64,000 nucleotides of DNA from Fibrobacter sp. UWB5 (GCF_002210295.1 NZ_MWQH01000003.1:226909-290908), one strand, 5' to 3'; positions 47,089 through 56,624 are shown, counted from the stretch's first letter. Made by a program: numbers and translations. Notes: a model not told the origin generated them from the sequence alone.

Positions 47089-47646
47089 ATGAGCAGTCCT
47101 TCTTACTTGATGGCATCTCTTCCGATGATTGAGTTCGGCGATCCAGCCCCGCTCAGTATGGAAGATTTTCGCCACCGCTGCATCGGCGTGCTGTCCGAGC
47201 CGGAACTTGCGGCTCTGGACGCGCTTTTGGATGACGGTGAATGCGAAGAGTGCGACGACGAGTTCGTGCGCGCCTACAAGGCCCACGAAATCCAGATGAA
47301 GAACGTTTCGGGCAGGCTCCGTGCAAGCGCATGGGGGCCCGATATCCGTTTTACGGAAAAGTCCTTTCCGGGTTACGATGTCGCCTTTGCCAAGATGATT
47401 CAAGATGCGTTTGCCAAGTCGAATCCTATGGAAAAAGAGCAGGATATCGACAAGGCACGTTTCTGGCTTGTGGACTCGCTCGCAGGAGTGGGCGAGGGTA
47501 CCGTCAAGCATGTTTACGCTTATGCGATCAAACTGAAGATTTGTGAACGTTGGGCGCGCCTCTCCGAACAAGCGGGCGACGCTGCCGTGTTGAATGTTAT
47601 TAATGCAAACGATCCTGCATACGCCTCTGCGGCGGCACAGGAATGA
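47089..47646 (+). CDS. DUF2764 family protein of V-ATPase operons
   Basis: 185 residues from ATG 47089. Opens with SYLMASLPMIEFGDPAPLS, then a Glu/Asp-rich helical segment and MEKEQDIDKARFWLVDSL. This matches the DUF2764 proteins found between subunits E and A in Bacteroidetes/Fibrobacteres V-ATPase operons. It likely replaces the missing subunit C as the central-shaft cap (family position only; function not proven here). No signal or membrane segment. Spacing to its neighbours is tight (overlaps the upstream frame of the A gene). Confidence 0.75.
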   Translation: MSSPSYLMASLPMIEFGDPAPLSMEDFRHRCIGVLSEPELAALDALLDDGECEECDDEFVRAYKAHEIQMKNVSGRLRASAWGPDIRFTEKSFPGYDVAFAKMIQDAFAKSNPMEKEQDIDKARFWLVDSLAGVGEGTVKHVYAYAIKLKICERWARLSEQAGDAAVLNVINANDPAYASAAAQE

Positions 47647-47663
47647 CCGGAGGTCCATTTTCA

Positions 47664-49421
47664 ATGGCTAGTATCGGAAAAATCATCGGCGTCAACGGTA
47701 ACCTGATTCGCGTCAAGTTCGAAAGCGCCGTGTCCCAGAACGAAGTGGCGTATGCCAAGCTTACTCAGAAAAACAAGGACGGCAAGTCCGAAGTTATCCC
47801 CCTCAAGAGCGAAGTCATCCGTATCCGCGGCGACTACGCCGAACTCCAGGTGTTCGAAGACACCACGGGGCTCAAGACGGGTGACGAGGTGGAATTCACC
47901 GGCGAACTTTTGTCCGTAGAACTTGGCCCCGGCCTCTTGACCCAGGTCTTTGACGGTCTGCAGAACCCGCTCCCGAAGCTTGCCGAAGAATGCGGCTTCT
48001 TTTTGCAGCGCGGTAAGTACTTGAAGGCGCTCCCGCGCGACAAGAAGTGGGCGTTTACCCCGGTCGCGAAGGTGGGCGATGTGGTGGTCGCCGGCGATAC
48101 GCTCGGCACCGTGCCCGAAGGCGTGTTCACGCACCGCATCATGGTGCCGTTCCGCCTGCTGGGCAAGTGGACTGTGGAATCGGTCGCTGCCGCTGGCGAA
48201 CATGTCGTTGAAGATGTGGTCGCCAAGCTCAAGAACGACAAGGGCGAAACCCAGGACGTGACCATGGTGCAGACCTGGCCGGTGAAGATGCCGATCAAGG
48301 CCTATGAAGAACGCCTGCGCCCGAGCAAGCCTTTGACCATGCAGCAGCGCATTATCGATACGTTCTTCCCCGTGATGCAGGGCGGTACGTTCTGTACGCC
48401 GGGCCCCTTCGGTGCCGGTAAGACCGTGCTCCAGCAGCTCATGAGCCGCTACGCCGACGTGGATATCGTGATCTTGGCCGCTTGCGGTGAACGTGCAGGT
48501 GAAGTGGTGGAAACCCTCCGCGAATTCCCTGAACTGATTGACCCGCGTACCGGCAAGTCCCTCATGGAACGTACGCTGATTATTTGTAACACGTCTTCGA
48601 TGCCGGTGGCTGCTCGTGAAGCTTCCGTGTATACGGGCGTGACTCTCGCCGAATACTACCGCCAGATGGGCCTGAACGTGCTCCTCTTGGCTGACTCGAC
48701 TTCCCGTTGGGCTCAGGCTCTGCGTGAAATGAGCGGCCGTCTGGAAGAAATTCCGGGCGAAGAAGCCTTCCCGGCTTACCTCGAATCCGTGATCGCCGCC
48801 TTCTATGAACGCGGTGGCGTGGTTCGCCTGAAGGACGGCTCTACCGGTTCCGTGACGATTTGCGGTTCCGTGTCGCCTGCAGGTGGTAACTTCGAAGAAC
48901 CGGTGACCCAGGCTACCTTGAAGGTGGTGGGCGCATTCCTCGGCCTTAGCCGTGAACGTTCCGACCAGCGCCGCTTCCCGGCAATCCACCCGCTGGATTC
49001 CTGGTCCAAGTACGAAGGCATCATCGACAGCAAGAAGGTTGCCGAAGCCCGTCACATCCTCGCAAACGGCGTGGACGTGAACAACATGATGAAGGTGGTG
49101 GGCGAAGAAGGTACTTCTATCGACGACTTCGTGATTTACCTGAAGTCCGAATACCTCGATGCCGTTTACCTGCAGCAGGACGCCTATAACGAAATTGACG
49201 CCGCTTGCTCTGCCGAACGTCAGAAGTACGTGTTCGACAAGGTTTACACCATTCTCAAGACCCCGATGAAGTTCAGCGAAAAGGACGTCGCCCGTACGTT
49301 CTTCCTCAAGCTCACTCAATCGACGAAGGACTGGAACCGCGTCAAGTTCGATTCCCAGGAATTCAAGGACCTTGAACAAAGTATTTTTGCTTCCGTGAAG
49401 GAGGTTTCCGCTAATGCATAA
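47664..49421 (+). CDS. V-type ATPase catalytic subunit A
   Basis: 585 residues from ATG 47664, after GGAGG at 47650. Catalytic P-loop [12 protein letters not shown] (~250-261), [20 protein letters not shown], and [24 protein letters not shown]. The ~80-residue non-homologous region of V-type A subunits is present (~110-190). Hydrolyses or makes ATP. Overlaps subunit B by 8 bases. Confidence 0.95.
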   Translation: MASIGKIIGVNGNLIRVKFESAVSQNEVAYAKLTQKNKDGKSEVIPLKSEVIRIRGDYAELQVFEDTTGLKTGDEVEFTGELLSVELGPGLLTQVFDGLQNPLPKLAEECGFFLQRGKYLKALPRDKKWAFTPVAKVGDVVVAGDTLGTVPEGVFTHRIMVPFRLLGKWTVESVAAAGEHVVEDVVAKLKNDKGETQDVTMVQTWPVKMPIKAYEERLRPSKPLTMQQRIIDTFFPVMQGGTFCTPGPFGAGKTVLQQLMSRYADVDIVILAACGERAGEVVETLREFPELIDPRTGKSLMERTLIICNTSSMPVAAREASVYTGVTLAEYYRQMGLNVLLLADSTSRWAQALREMSGRLEEIPGEEAFPAYLESVIAAFYERGGVVRLKDGSTGSVTICGSVSPAGGNFEEPVTQATLKVVGAFLGLSRERSDQRRFPAIHPLDSWSKYEGIIDSKKVAEARHILANGVDVNNMMKVVGEEGTSIDDFVIYLKSEYLDAVYLQQDAYNEIDAACSAERQKYVFDKVYTILKTPMKFSEKDVARTFFLKLTQSTKDWNRVKFDSQEFKDLEQSIFASVKEVSANA

Positions 49422-50715
49422 TGTGGCATACCATCGTATTGAACGCATCGCCGGTTCCGTGATTACGCTCCGTGCCGAAGGTGTAGCAAACCAGGAACTT
49501 GCCCAAGTGACAAGCTCGTTCGGAACATCCCTTGCCCGTGTGATCCGTATTGACGGCGACATGGTGGACTTGCAGGTGTTCGCAGGTGCCCGTGGTATTT
49601 CGACCGACTCTGAAGTGCGCTTCCTTGGCGAACCGATGAAGGTTCCGTACAGCGAGGCCTTGCTTGGCCGCGTGTTTAACGGTGCTGGTAAGCCCCGCGA
49701 TAACGGCCCCGAAGTGGACGGCGAACGCATTACTATTGGCGGCCCTTCCGTGAACCCCGCAAAGCGTATCATCCCGAAGACGATGGTGCGTACGGGTATC
49801 CCGATGATCGACGTGTTCAACACGCTCGTGGTTTCGCAGAAGCTCCCGATTTTCTCTATCGCCGGTGAACCGTATAACGAACTCTTGGCCCGTATCGCAT
49901 TGCAGGCCGAAGTGGACGTGATTATCCTCGGCGGCATGGGCCTCAAGCACGATGACTACCTGTACTTGAAGGACTTCCTCGAAAAGAACGGTGCTCTTAG
50001 CCGTACGGTGATGTTCATGCACACCGCCTCCGACCCGATCGTGGAATGCTTGCTCGTGCCGGATGCTTCCCTCGCTGTGGCAGAAAAGTTCGCCACCGAA
50101 GGCAAGAACGTGCTCGTGCTCCTCACCGATATGACGAACTTTGCCGACGCCATGAAGGAAATCGCCATTACGATGGAACAGATTCCGTCGAACCGTGGTT
50201 ATCCTGGCGACCTTTACTCTCAGCTTGCCAGCCGTTACGAAAAGGCTGTGGACTTCGAAGGTTCGGGCTCCATCACCATTCTGGCCGTTACGACCATGCC
50301 GGGTGACGACGTGACCCACCCGGTTCCGGATAACACCGGTTACATTACCGAAGGTCAGTTCTACTTGCGCAAGGGCCGTATCGAACCGTTCGGTTCTCTG
50401 TCTCGTTTGAAACAGCAGGTGAACGGCAAGACCCGTAGCGACCACCGTACCATCATGAACACCATGATCCAGCTGTACGCAAGCTACAAGGAAACTTTGG
50501 AAAAGCAGTCCATGGGCTTCAACATGAGTAACTGGGACCAGAAGCTGTTGAAGTATGGCCAGCGTTTCGAAAGCGAAATGATGGACCTTTCCGTCAACAT
50601 TCCGCTGGAAAAGGCTTTGGACCTTGGCTGGGAAATCCTTGCTGACTGTTTCGCACCCGAAGAAACGGGTATTCCGACCAAGATGATCAACGAATATTGG
50701 CCCAAGAAGGGGTAA
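49414..50715 (+). CDS. V-type ATPase subunit B
   Basis: 433 residues. Non-catalytic partner of [47 protein letters not shown] and [17 protein letters not shown] are typical; the classic P-loop is absent, as expected. The start overlaps the A gene, and the D gene begins two bases after the stop. Confidence 0.95.
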   Translation: MHNVAYHRIERIAGSVITLRAEGVANQELAQVTSSFGTSLARVIRIDGDMVDLQVFAGARGISTDSEVRFLGEPMKVPYSEALLGRVFNGAGKPRDNGPEVDGERITIGGPSVNPAKRIIPKTMVRTGIPMIDVFNTLVVSQKLPIFSIAGEPYNELLARIALQAEVDVIILGGMGLKHDDYLYLKDFLEKNGALSRTVMFMHTASDPIVECLLVPDASLAVAEKFATEGKNVLVLLTDMTNFADAMKEIAITMEQIPSNRGYPGDLYSQLASRYEKAVDFEGSGSITILAVTTMPGDDVTHPVPDNTGYITEGQFYLRKGRIEPFGSLSRLKQQVNGKTRSDHRTIMNTMIQLYASYKETLEKQSMGFNMSNWDQKLLKYGQRFESEMMDLSVNIPLEKALDLGWEILADCFAPEETGIPTKMINEYWPKKG

Positions 50716-50716
50716 T

Positions 50717-51349
50717 ATGGCGAAGGTCAAGCTAACTAAAAACGCCCTCAAGGCGGAACGCGACGCATTGAAGCGCTTCCAGCGCTATCTGCCGACGTTG
50801 CTGTTGAAAAAGCAGCAGCTGCAGATGGAAATGCGCACGCTCCAGGAGAGGGTGATGGCTAAGCGAGAAGAGGAGGACAAGCTCCGCAAGAGCATGGCTT
50901 CCTGGATTTCGCTGTTTGCCGAACCCATCGAATGGTCAAAGTACCTGTCGGTGAAGGAAGTGCGCCAGGGCGAAGGTAACATCGCCGGCGTGAAGATTCC
51001 GACATACGACGGGGTAGACTTTAATATCGCCATTCCGGATTTCTTCACCACGCCCGTGTGGCTGGACGACGGTATCAGAAGCCTCCAGGGCCTGATTTCG
51101 CTGCGTCTGGAACGTCGCGTGCTCGAAAAGCAGTACGAACTCCTCTCGAAGGAACTGCGTACCACGAGCCAGCGCGTGAACCTGTTCGAAAAGGTGAAGA
51201 TTCCCGAGGCGAAGGAAAATATCCGCGTTATCAACATCTTCCTGGGCGACCAGCAGACGTCCGGCGTTGCCCGCAGCAAGCTTGCTAAGGGTAAGGCTAC
51301 CGCCCGTACCGCTGCCCAGGATGCACTCGCGAAGGAGGCTGCCGCATGA
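50717..51349 (+). CDS. V-type ATPase subunit D
   Basis: 210 residues, starting MAKVKLTKNALKAERD, the conserved N-terminus of the central-shaft subunit. Long coiled-coil helices at both ends with a short central domain (PTYDGVDFNIAIPDFFTTP). An Ala-rich C-terminal tail is extra. Overlaps the I gene by ATGA. Confidence 0.92.
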   Translation: MAKVKLTKNALKAERDALKRFQRYLPTLLLKKQQLQMEMRTLQERVMAKREEEDKLRKSMASWISLFAEPIEWSKYLSVKEVRQGEGNIAGVKIPTYDGVDFNIAIPDFFTTPVWLDDGIRSLQGLISLRLERRVLEKQYELLSKELRTTSQRVNLFEKVKIPEAKENIRVINIFLGDQQTSGVARSKLAKGKATARTAAQDALAKEAAA

Positions 51350-53274
51350 TTACTCCTATGAAGAAAGTGACGGTGCTGACGGTTGCAAGTGCAGTTGAAG
51401 AGACGCTCCAGGCGCTCCGTACGCTTGAAATTTTGCACCTCACGCCTTTGCAGGCGGCAGCAGGCGCTAAACTGAACAAGGCCCGTGGCGAGATGAACCG
51501 CGTGCAGAAGGCCTTGGAAGTGGTGCCCGAAAAGGCCCCGAAGGGTGTGACTCCCGTGAAGGATGCCGCTCCGGCTGCTAGCCTTATTGAAGAAATCCAG
51601 AACCTGGTTGCCGAAAGCAAACAGGCGGAAATCGACAAGGAACAGGCCGAAGAGGAACTCACTAAACTTTCCATGTTCAAGAACCTGGACCCCGCAACGG
51701 CAGCAGCACTCGCGGCGAAGGGTATCTATGTCAAACTGTACCAGCTCCATGACGGTAAAATCCCGTTCGAACTCGAGGGCGAAGGTTCCATCGAAGAATT
51801 CGGTCAGGATGAAAACGGCAAGTATGTAGCTGTCGTGAGCAGGGGAGAAGCCCCTGTCGCCGTGAAGGGTAACTTCACCGAACTCACGATGCCGCAGAAG
51901 TCGCTTGCCGAATACCGCGAAATGGAAGCGAAAGCCAAGGAAACGCTTGCCCGCGTCGAAAAACGCCTGGGTGAACTTTCGGGCGTCAGGGAATCTATCG
52001 AAGACAAGCTCCTCGAAGTGGGTGACGACTACCGTATGGTCGAAGCCGAAGCCTCGATGGTGGGCGACAAGAACGTCGCTGCCGTGCAGGGCTTCTGCCC
52101 GGCTCCGCGTGTCGGCGAACTCGAGAAGGCCGCCCGCGAACACGGCTGGGGCCTCCTGGTGGACGATCCCGCCGAAGACGACGATATCCCGACGCTGTTG
52201 ACCTACAGCAAGCTCAGCCGTCCCATGCAGTTCCTGTACGACATCATCGGCATTTCGCCGGGGTACAAGGAAGTGGACGTGTCGGCCGTGTTCCTTTGCT
52301 TCTTCAGTATCTTCTTTGCGATGATTGTGGGCGACTCGGCTTACGGCCTGTTGTTCCTCGGTCTGGCTCTCTTTGCCCGCTCCAAGATGCCGAAGGCAAA
52401 TCCTGCTGGTTTCCACTTTATCTACCTCATGAGCATCGCCACCATCGTGTGGGGTGTCATCAACGCAAGCTTCCTCGGGCTCAGCCCCTCGCTTGCGGGG
52501 TGGACGTATTACCTGGACATCACCAACTACGGCTGGTTGCCTGAACCGCTGAAGAACGCGATGCTCTGGATCCGCACTAGTGCCCCGACTGACCCTGCGA
52601 AGTTCGAAGCCTACAAGGCCTTCGCCCAGTCGATCACGATCTTGCCCGAAAGCTTCGTGCCGAAGGCGGCGGGTGCCTCCCAGATGCAGCATATCCAGCT
52701 GTTCTGCTTCTGCATCGCTGTTGTCCACCTGAGTATCGCTCATATCTGGAACGTCTGCGTGCGCATCAAGCGCAAGGATTCCACGTTCATGGCGCAGGTG
52801 GGCTGGCTTATCGGCTGCTGGGTGATGTTCTTCCTTGCGTGCCAGATGGTGCTCGGTATCGATATGCCGAAGTTCGTCATCCCGATGTTCATCGTGGAAG
52901 CCGTTCTTCTGGTGCTCTTTACCGTTCCGCCGAAGCGCCTCAAACAGGACTTCATCAGCATCCCGATGCTTGTGCTTGACGTGGTGAACAGCTTTACCGA
53001 CGTGATCAGCTATATCCGTCTGTTCGCTGTGGGCATGTCCGGTGCGGCCATTGCCGAAGCGTTCAACGACATGCTTTCGCCGCTGTTTGGCTCTGCTGTC
53101 GGTATCGCCGGTGCAGCCTTCCTGCTGCTCTTTGTGCATGGCCTGAACATCGCGCTTGCGGTCATGGGCGTCGCGGTCCACGCGGTACGTCTGAATACAC
53201 TCGAATTTTCAAATGGACTTGGCCAGGAATGGAGCGGATTCGCCTTCGCCCCCTTCGCCAAGCAGAAAAATTAA
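51346..53274 (+). CDS. V-type ATPase membrane subunit I (a-subunit homologue)
   Basis: 642 residues. N-terminal cytoplasmic half (~1-310) with coiled coils; the C-terminal half has seven or so membrane helices, including FAMIVGDSAYGLLFL and DVVNSFTDVISYIRLFAVGMSGAAIAEAFN (~552-581) with the conserved Arg for ion transfer (SYIRLF). Forms the stator channel against the K ring. Two K genes follow. Confidence 0.93.
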   Translation: MITPMKKVTVLTVASAVEETLQALRTLEILHLTPLQAAAGAKLNKARGEMNRVQKALEVVPEKAPKGVTPVKDAAPAASLIEEIQNLVAESKQAEIDKEQAEEELTKLSMFKNLDPATAAALAAKGIYVKLYQLHDGKIPFELEGEGSIEEFGQDENGKYVAVVSRGEAPVAVKGNFTELTMPQKSLAEYREMEAKAKETLARVEKRLGELSGVRESIEDKLLEVGDDYRMVEAEASMVGDKNVAAVQGFCPAPRVGELEKAAREHGWGLLVDDPAEDDDIPTLLTYSKLSRPMQFLYDIIGISPGYKEVDVSAVFLCFFSIFFAMIVGDSAYGLLFLGLALFARSKMPKANPAGFHFIYLMSIATIVWGVINASFLGLSPSLAGWTYYLDITNYGWLPEPLKNAMLWIRTSAPTDPAKFEAYKAFAQSITILPESFVPKAAGASQMQHIQLFCFCIAVVHLSIAHIWNVCVRIKRKDSTFMAQVGWLIGCWVMFFLACQMVLGIDMPKFVIPMFIVEAVLLVLFTVPPKRLKQDFISIPMLVLDVVNSFTDVISYIRLFAVGMSGAAIAEAFNDMLSPLFGSAVGIAGAAFLLLFVHGLNIALAVMGVAVHAVRLNTLEFSNGLGQEWSGFAFAPFAKQKN

Positions 53275-53313
53275 ACCAAGGGATAATTCCCGCTACTTAA
53301 TGAGGAAAAAACA

Positions 53314-53769
53314 ATGGAACCGAATACAATGGTTACTCTCGCTAAAATGGGTGCTGCAGCTGCGCTTGGCATTGCGGCTATGGGCTCTGCCCTTGGTTGC
53401 GGAACGGCCGGTATGTCCGCCATCACGATGTGGAAGAAGGCTTATGCCCAGGGCAAGTCCGCCCTCTTCACGCTCTTGGTGTTCGTGGGTGCCCCGATTT
53501 CCCAGACGATTTATGGCATGTTGCTCATGAACTTCATCTTGAGCAAGGCTGCTGAAAACGGCTTTACCAACTGGGGCGGCTGCCTCGGCGCCGGCATCTT
53601 CGGCGGTCTCGGCATGATGGCTTCTGCCTGGTACCAGGGTAAGTCTGCAGCTGTGGCTTGCGATGCTCTCGGTGAAACCGGCAAGGGCATGGTGAACTAC
53701 CTGATGGTGCTCGGTATCGTGGAAACCGTGGCCCTGTTCGTTCTCGTGTTCTCCATGATGGTGCTCTAA
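53314..53769 (+). CDS. V-type ATPase rotor subunit K, copy 1
   Basis: 151 residues, four membrane helices (two hairpins). The ion-carrying Glu is in helix 4 (VETVALF, Glu137); helix 2 has SQTIYG with Gln64 and Tyr67, which correspond to Na+-site residues (Thr/Gln/Tyr) of Enterococcus hirae NtpK. Na+ coupling is thus possible but not shown. Separated from copy 2 by 18 bases. Start ATG 53314 after GAGG. Confidence 0.92.
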   Translation: MEPNTMVTLAKMGAAAALGIAAMGSALGCGTAGMSAITMWKKAYAQGKSALFTLLVFVGAPISQTIYGMLLMNFILSKAAENGFTNWGGCLGAGIFGGLGMMASAWYQGKSAAVACDALGETGKGMVNYLMVLGIVETVALFVLVFSMMVL

Positions 53770-53787
53770 TCCAGCGAGGTAACACGT

Positions 53788-54243
53788 ATGGATCAAGCTC
53801 AACTTTTAACGCTCGCGAAACTCGGCGCGGTGGCGGCCCTGGGCCTTGCCGCGGTGGGTTCTGCGCTGGGCTGCGGGACTGCCGGCATGGCGGCCATCGG
53901 GGCCTGGAAGAAGGCGTATCTCAAGGGTAAGAACGCGCTGTTTACGCTGCTCATCTTCGTGGGCGCGCCGATTGCGCAGACAATCTACGGCATGTTGCTG
54001 ATGATGTACATCCTGAACAAGTCCCAGGCGGCCCCTGCCAACTGGGCTGCATACCTGGGTGTGGGCATCTTCGGTGGCATCGGCATGATGGCCTCTGCCT
54101 GGTACGTGGGCAAGTCGGCGGCTGACGCCTGCAACGCCCTCGGCGAAACCGGCAAGGGCCTCGTGAACTACCTCATGGTGCTCGGCGTCGGCGAAACCGT
54201 CGCGCTGTTCGTCATGGTGTTCTCGATGATGCTGGTATCGTAG
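53788..54243 (+). CDS. V-type ATPase rotor subunit K, copy 2
   Basis: 151 residues, clearly a duplicate of copy 1 (same helix layout, about 75% identical by eye). Key difference: helix 2 reads AQTIYG, so Ser63 of copy 1 is Ala here, while Gln64, Tyr67 and the helix 4 Glu (GETVALF) are kept. Two K genes allow a mixed ring. Codon use is GC-richer than copy 1. The operon ends here, followed by a palindromic repeat and a terminator. Confidence 0.92.
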   Translation: MDQAQLLTLAKLGAVAALGLAAVGSALGCGTAGMAAIGAWKKAYLKGKNALFTLLIFVGAPIAQTIYGMLLMMYILNKSQAAPANWAAYLGVGIFGGIGMMASAWYVGKSAADACNALGETGKGLVNYLMVLGVGETVALFVMVFSMMLVS

Positions 54244-54250
54244 GACAAAG

Positions 54251-54281
54251 TGTCATGCCCGCGCAGGCGGGCATCTCCTTT
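54251..54281. repeat. Dispersed palindromic (REP-like) element, copy 2
   Basis: ATGCCCGC (54255-54262), GCAG, GCGGGCAT (54267-54274), with TGTC to the left and CTCCTTT to the right, the same flanks as at 13284-13316 but a different, compensating stem. Confidence 0.7.
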
Positions 54282-54290
54282 TCAAGAATA

Positions 54291-54318
54291 GCGGGGCAAT
54301 GCCCCGCACCCTTTTTTT
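54291..54318 (+). terminator. Rho-independent terminator of the V-ATPase operon
   Basis: GCGGGGC (54291-54297), loop AAT, GCCCCGC (54301-54307), ACC and seven T. Confidence 0.85.
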
Positions 54319-54401
54319 ATAATTGGACTGCGAAAAACAATTAGGATTAGACTGAACTGTTGCGTTTTTACAAGAGTGTAAAAATGTATTATCGTTTCCA
54401 T

Positions 54402-55641
54402 TGTGTGGCCTAAAAAAGGGAGATTCACAATGGCAAATGTGAGATACACTCAGGAAAAGCGCATCCAGGTAGCGGAGTATGTCCTAGATGGAAGATATTC
54501 CGCCTCGGTCGCCTCGAAAGTTTTCGGGATAGGTGTCAATACCGTCTGTAGGTGGGTGAATAGGCTCTGCGAAAAGCGGGGCCTTCCTTGTTATAGGGCC
54601 GAGCGGAAGGGCCGGAGAAGGGAATCGACGCGGGCTCGGCTGAAAGAGTTGGTTCGCCGCAACCGTCGGCTAGAAAAGCAACTTGCCCATGCGAGGGAGA
54701 CTGCGGAGATTCTCAAGGCCATCCCGGTTCATCTATATTCCACGACCCGGTTCAAGTGCGAGGCCATTCATGAAAAACGGGACTGCTTCCCTGTTTCAAG
54801 GATGTGCGAGGCGCTTGGTGTCAGGCTGGCCTCGTATTACCAGTGGATTCGTGCGGAGGCCCGTCGAGCCGAGCGCCGCGAGCGAGAAAGGGCCCTTGCC
54901 GATGTGGTTATTCGTGTGTTCGAGGAAAACCGCAGAACATACGGTTGCCGCAGGATGAAGGTCGCCCTTGCAAACGAGGGGGTGGATGTCAGCGAGTACA
55001 GGATTCGTCGCATTATGCACGAGAACGGGCTGTATCCTGTGGCCCGAAGGCGGTGGCGGCCCTACCGCAAGGGAACCTGCGACAGCATGTACAGCGAAAA
55101 TATTTTGCAGCGCGAGTTCTTGCCCGATGCGTTGAACAAGGTCTGGGCGGGAGACATTACCTACATCGCGACGAGCTTCGGCTGGCTTTACCTGGCCGTT
55201 GTCATCGACCTGTGCAACAAGGAGATTGTAGGTTATAGGCTGTCGCGCAATATTGAATCTGAGATTGTTGTGGAGGCGCTTGGTAGCGCATTTGCACGGC
55301 GTGGCGTTCATGAGGGGCTAGTGTTCCACTCGGACCGTGGGCCGCAATACAGTAGCAGACGGTACCGGACAATGCTTGCCGAGAACAAGGCCGTGCCTTC
55401 AATGAGTGCCCCGGGCTGCCCATACGACAATGCTTGCGTGGAGAGCTTTTTCGCTTGCCTGAAAACGGAACTGCTTTACAGGAGAAAGTATTCCTGCATG
55501 GAGGAGGTGGAGTCGGACATATTCGACTATATTGAGGCGTTCTATAACCGCAGGAGGTTGCATAGCACGCTCGGGTACCTGAGCCCGGTAGAGTATAGGT
55601 TGAAAAGGCTGGCCGCGTAAGGAGCCGGCTTAGGCTAGACT
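54402..55641 (+). mobile_element. IS3-family insertion sequence (boundaries tentative)
   Basis: Contains one transposase gene. Candidate ends are TGTGTGGCCTAAA (54402-54414) and CTTAGGCTAGACT (55629-55641), which match as imperfect inverted repeats at about 9 of 12 positions and give a 1,240-bp element, the usual IS3 size. No flanking target duplication is evident, so the ends need comparison with other copies. Confidence 0.55.
54430..55620 (+). CDS. IS3-family transposase, single-frame OrfAB
   Basis: 396 residues. N-terminal helix-turn-helix (EKRIQVAEYVLDGRYSASVASKVFGIGVNTV) and a Leu-rich coil (~60-95) correspond to OrfA; the rest to OrfB with the DDE catalytic triad: Asp242 (AGDITYI), Asp302 (HSDRGPQYSS) and Glu338 (DNACVESFF), giving the D-35-E spacing. 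In most IS3 elements OrfA and OrfB lie in different frames joined by slippage; here they are one uninterrupted frame. Start ATG 54430 after GGGAG. Catalytic residues are intact, so it may be active. Confidence 0.9.
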   Translation: MANVRYTQEKRIQVAEYVLDGRYSASVASKVFGIGVNTVCRWVNRLCEKRGLPCYRAERKGRRRESTRARLKELVRRNRRLEKQLAHARETAEILKAIPVHLYSTTRFKCEAIHEKRDCFPVSRMCEALGVRLASYYQWIRAEARRAERRERERALADVVIRVFEENRRTYGCRRMKVALANEGVDVSEYRIRRIMHENGLYPVARRRWRPYRKGTCDSMYSENILQREFLPDALNKVWAGDITYIATSFGWLYLAVVIDLCNKEIVGYRLSRNIESEIVVEALGSAFARRGVHEGLVFHSDRGPQYSSRRYRTMLAENKAVPSMSAPGCPYDNACVESFFACLKTELLYRRKYSCMEEVESDIFDYIEAFYNRRRLHSTLGYLSPVEYRLKRLAA

Positions 55642-55865
55642 TCGAGTTGAGTCAGTTTCCCGTTTTCCTGTTCCGCCTTGAATATGTCGTAGACATAGGG
55701 AGAACTTTCAAGGTAAAGTCCGGTTTCCAGGTCAACCAACTTGGCGAATGTTTCAGACGCGTAGAGCCTGCGCATCGCCTCGATGAGCGGGATTTTCTGG
55801 TCTTCCATCATATACGAGATGATGTCTCCCGTTATGAGTTCAGCAAGCATTTTGGGCTTAGACAT
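55635..55865 (-). CDS. Small protein of a DUF3791/DUF3990-type module
   Basis: 76 residues, MSKPKMLAELITGDIISYMMEDQKIPLIEAMRRLY...LYLESSPYVYDIFKAEQENG. I recall similar proteins encoded with DUF3791 and DUF3990 genes in gut bacteria. Its stop codon lies in the candidate right end of the IS3 element, so the true C-terminus may have been replaced by the insertion. The ATG (55863-55865) overlaps a relic of DUF3990. Function unknown. Confidence 0.5.
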   Translation of the reverse strand: MSKPKMLAELITGDIISYMMEDQKIPLIEAMRRLYASETFAKLVDLETGLYLESSPYVYDIFKAEQENGKLTQLEV

Positions 55866-55923
55866 GGGCCGACTCCTTCTTTTTCAACAGCGCAATCGCT
55901 TTTTCTGAGTGGAAGAGAATCAC
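55858..55923 (-). pseudogene. Probable relic of a DUF3990 gene (C-terminal end only)
   Basis: A 21-residue frame (VILFHSEKAIALLKKKESAHV) matches the pattern of DUF3990 C-termini as I remember them (…IVLxSEKAxxxLK…). It runs from the end of the DUF3791 gene into the start of the 55635 gene; the rest of the ~150-residue DUF3990 domain is missing. In other genomes DUF3990 sits at this place in the module. Confidence 0.35.
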
Positions 55924-56135
55924 TGTATCTTCCCTCCGTTCTGCTGGCTGACTAGCGTTAGGTCGTTGATGGCGTCTTCAAATGAAAGCGTATGCTCCAC
56001 ATCGTAGAATTCAACAAGGAAATCCATCGCTCCGTGATTGCATAGATAATCAAAAGCCTGCTTTTCGGTGAGGCTCTTGTTTGCGGCGAACTCGTTGACG
56101 CATGCAACGGTATATCTGATCAGTTTCTTGTCCAT
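55920..56135 (-). CDS. DUF3791 family protein
   Basis: 71 residues from ATG 56135 (MDKKLIRYTVACVNEF...); a longer frame to 56183 starts with a hydrophobic stretch and looks less natural. LTEKQAFDYLCNHGAMDFLVEFYDVEHTLSFEDAINDL is the DUF3791 pattern (ga-DFL-EFYDV-HT). DUF3791 usually pairs with DUF3990 in toxin-antitoxin-like modules; here only a DUF3990 relic remains. Confidence 0.65.
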   Translation of the reverse strand: MDKKLIRYTVACVNEFAANKSLTEKQAFDYLCNHGAMDFLVEFYDVEHTLSFEDAINDLTLVSQQNGGKIQ

Positions 56136-56199
56136 TCTGTAGATAATATACATAACGGCGAGCGTTATGGCAATAGTAGGCAAGGAGAGCTAGGCTTGT

Positions 56200-56562
56200 A
56201 TGTTGGTCCTCTTGCGAGGAATAGCGAAAAAAGGTATATTCAATGGTAAAAAGAGGTATATTCTGACCGGGTTTGAAAAATATTTGAAGGATTATTTTGA
56301 TCGAAAGGAAGCGCTTGCTTACCGTTCAAAGATTATACAACGTACAGAAAACCTGTTTGAACGAAACGCTTTGTTGGAAGAGTATTATCCATTATGGGTT
56401 CGGTTTATCAGCGATTTTGAGAAAATTAATCGGAACTCTACGGTGCGTGTCGAATGTAAAAGACGATATGGAGAAAAATGCGTATGGGGGCCGGACATAA
56501 TAGAGATGTGGGAAAGATATTTTAAGGAAAAATATGTGGCTGAACCAAAGTTGAAACGATGA
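56200..56562 (+). CDS. Hypothetical protein (120 residues)
   Basis: Basic, helix-rich, with many Lys/Arg/Tyr/Glu residues (KKRYILTGFEKYLKDYF, VRVECKRRYGEKCVWGPD). No signal peptide and no family recognised. No clear ribosome site before the ATG at 56200, so the true start may differ. A/T-rich codons, like the surrounding accessory genes. Confidence 0.4.
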   Translation: MLVLLRGIAKKGIFNGKKRYILTGFEKYLKDYFDRKEALAYRSKIIQRTENLFERNALLEEYYPLWVRFISDFEKINRNSTVRVECKRRYGEKCVWGPDIIEMWERYFKEKYVAEPKLKR

Positions 56563-56624
56563 TTGCACATAGCAAAGGATTTGGACTGTTGTAGGGATTC
56601 TTTGCTTTTTAATCTGGACGGAAA

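Noticed and set aside
47661..53181. Long open frames (761 and 798 codons) antisense to the V-ATPase genes
   Set aside because: They lie opposite conserved A, B and I subunit genes and have low-complexity, His/Arg-rich products typical of antisense artefacts.
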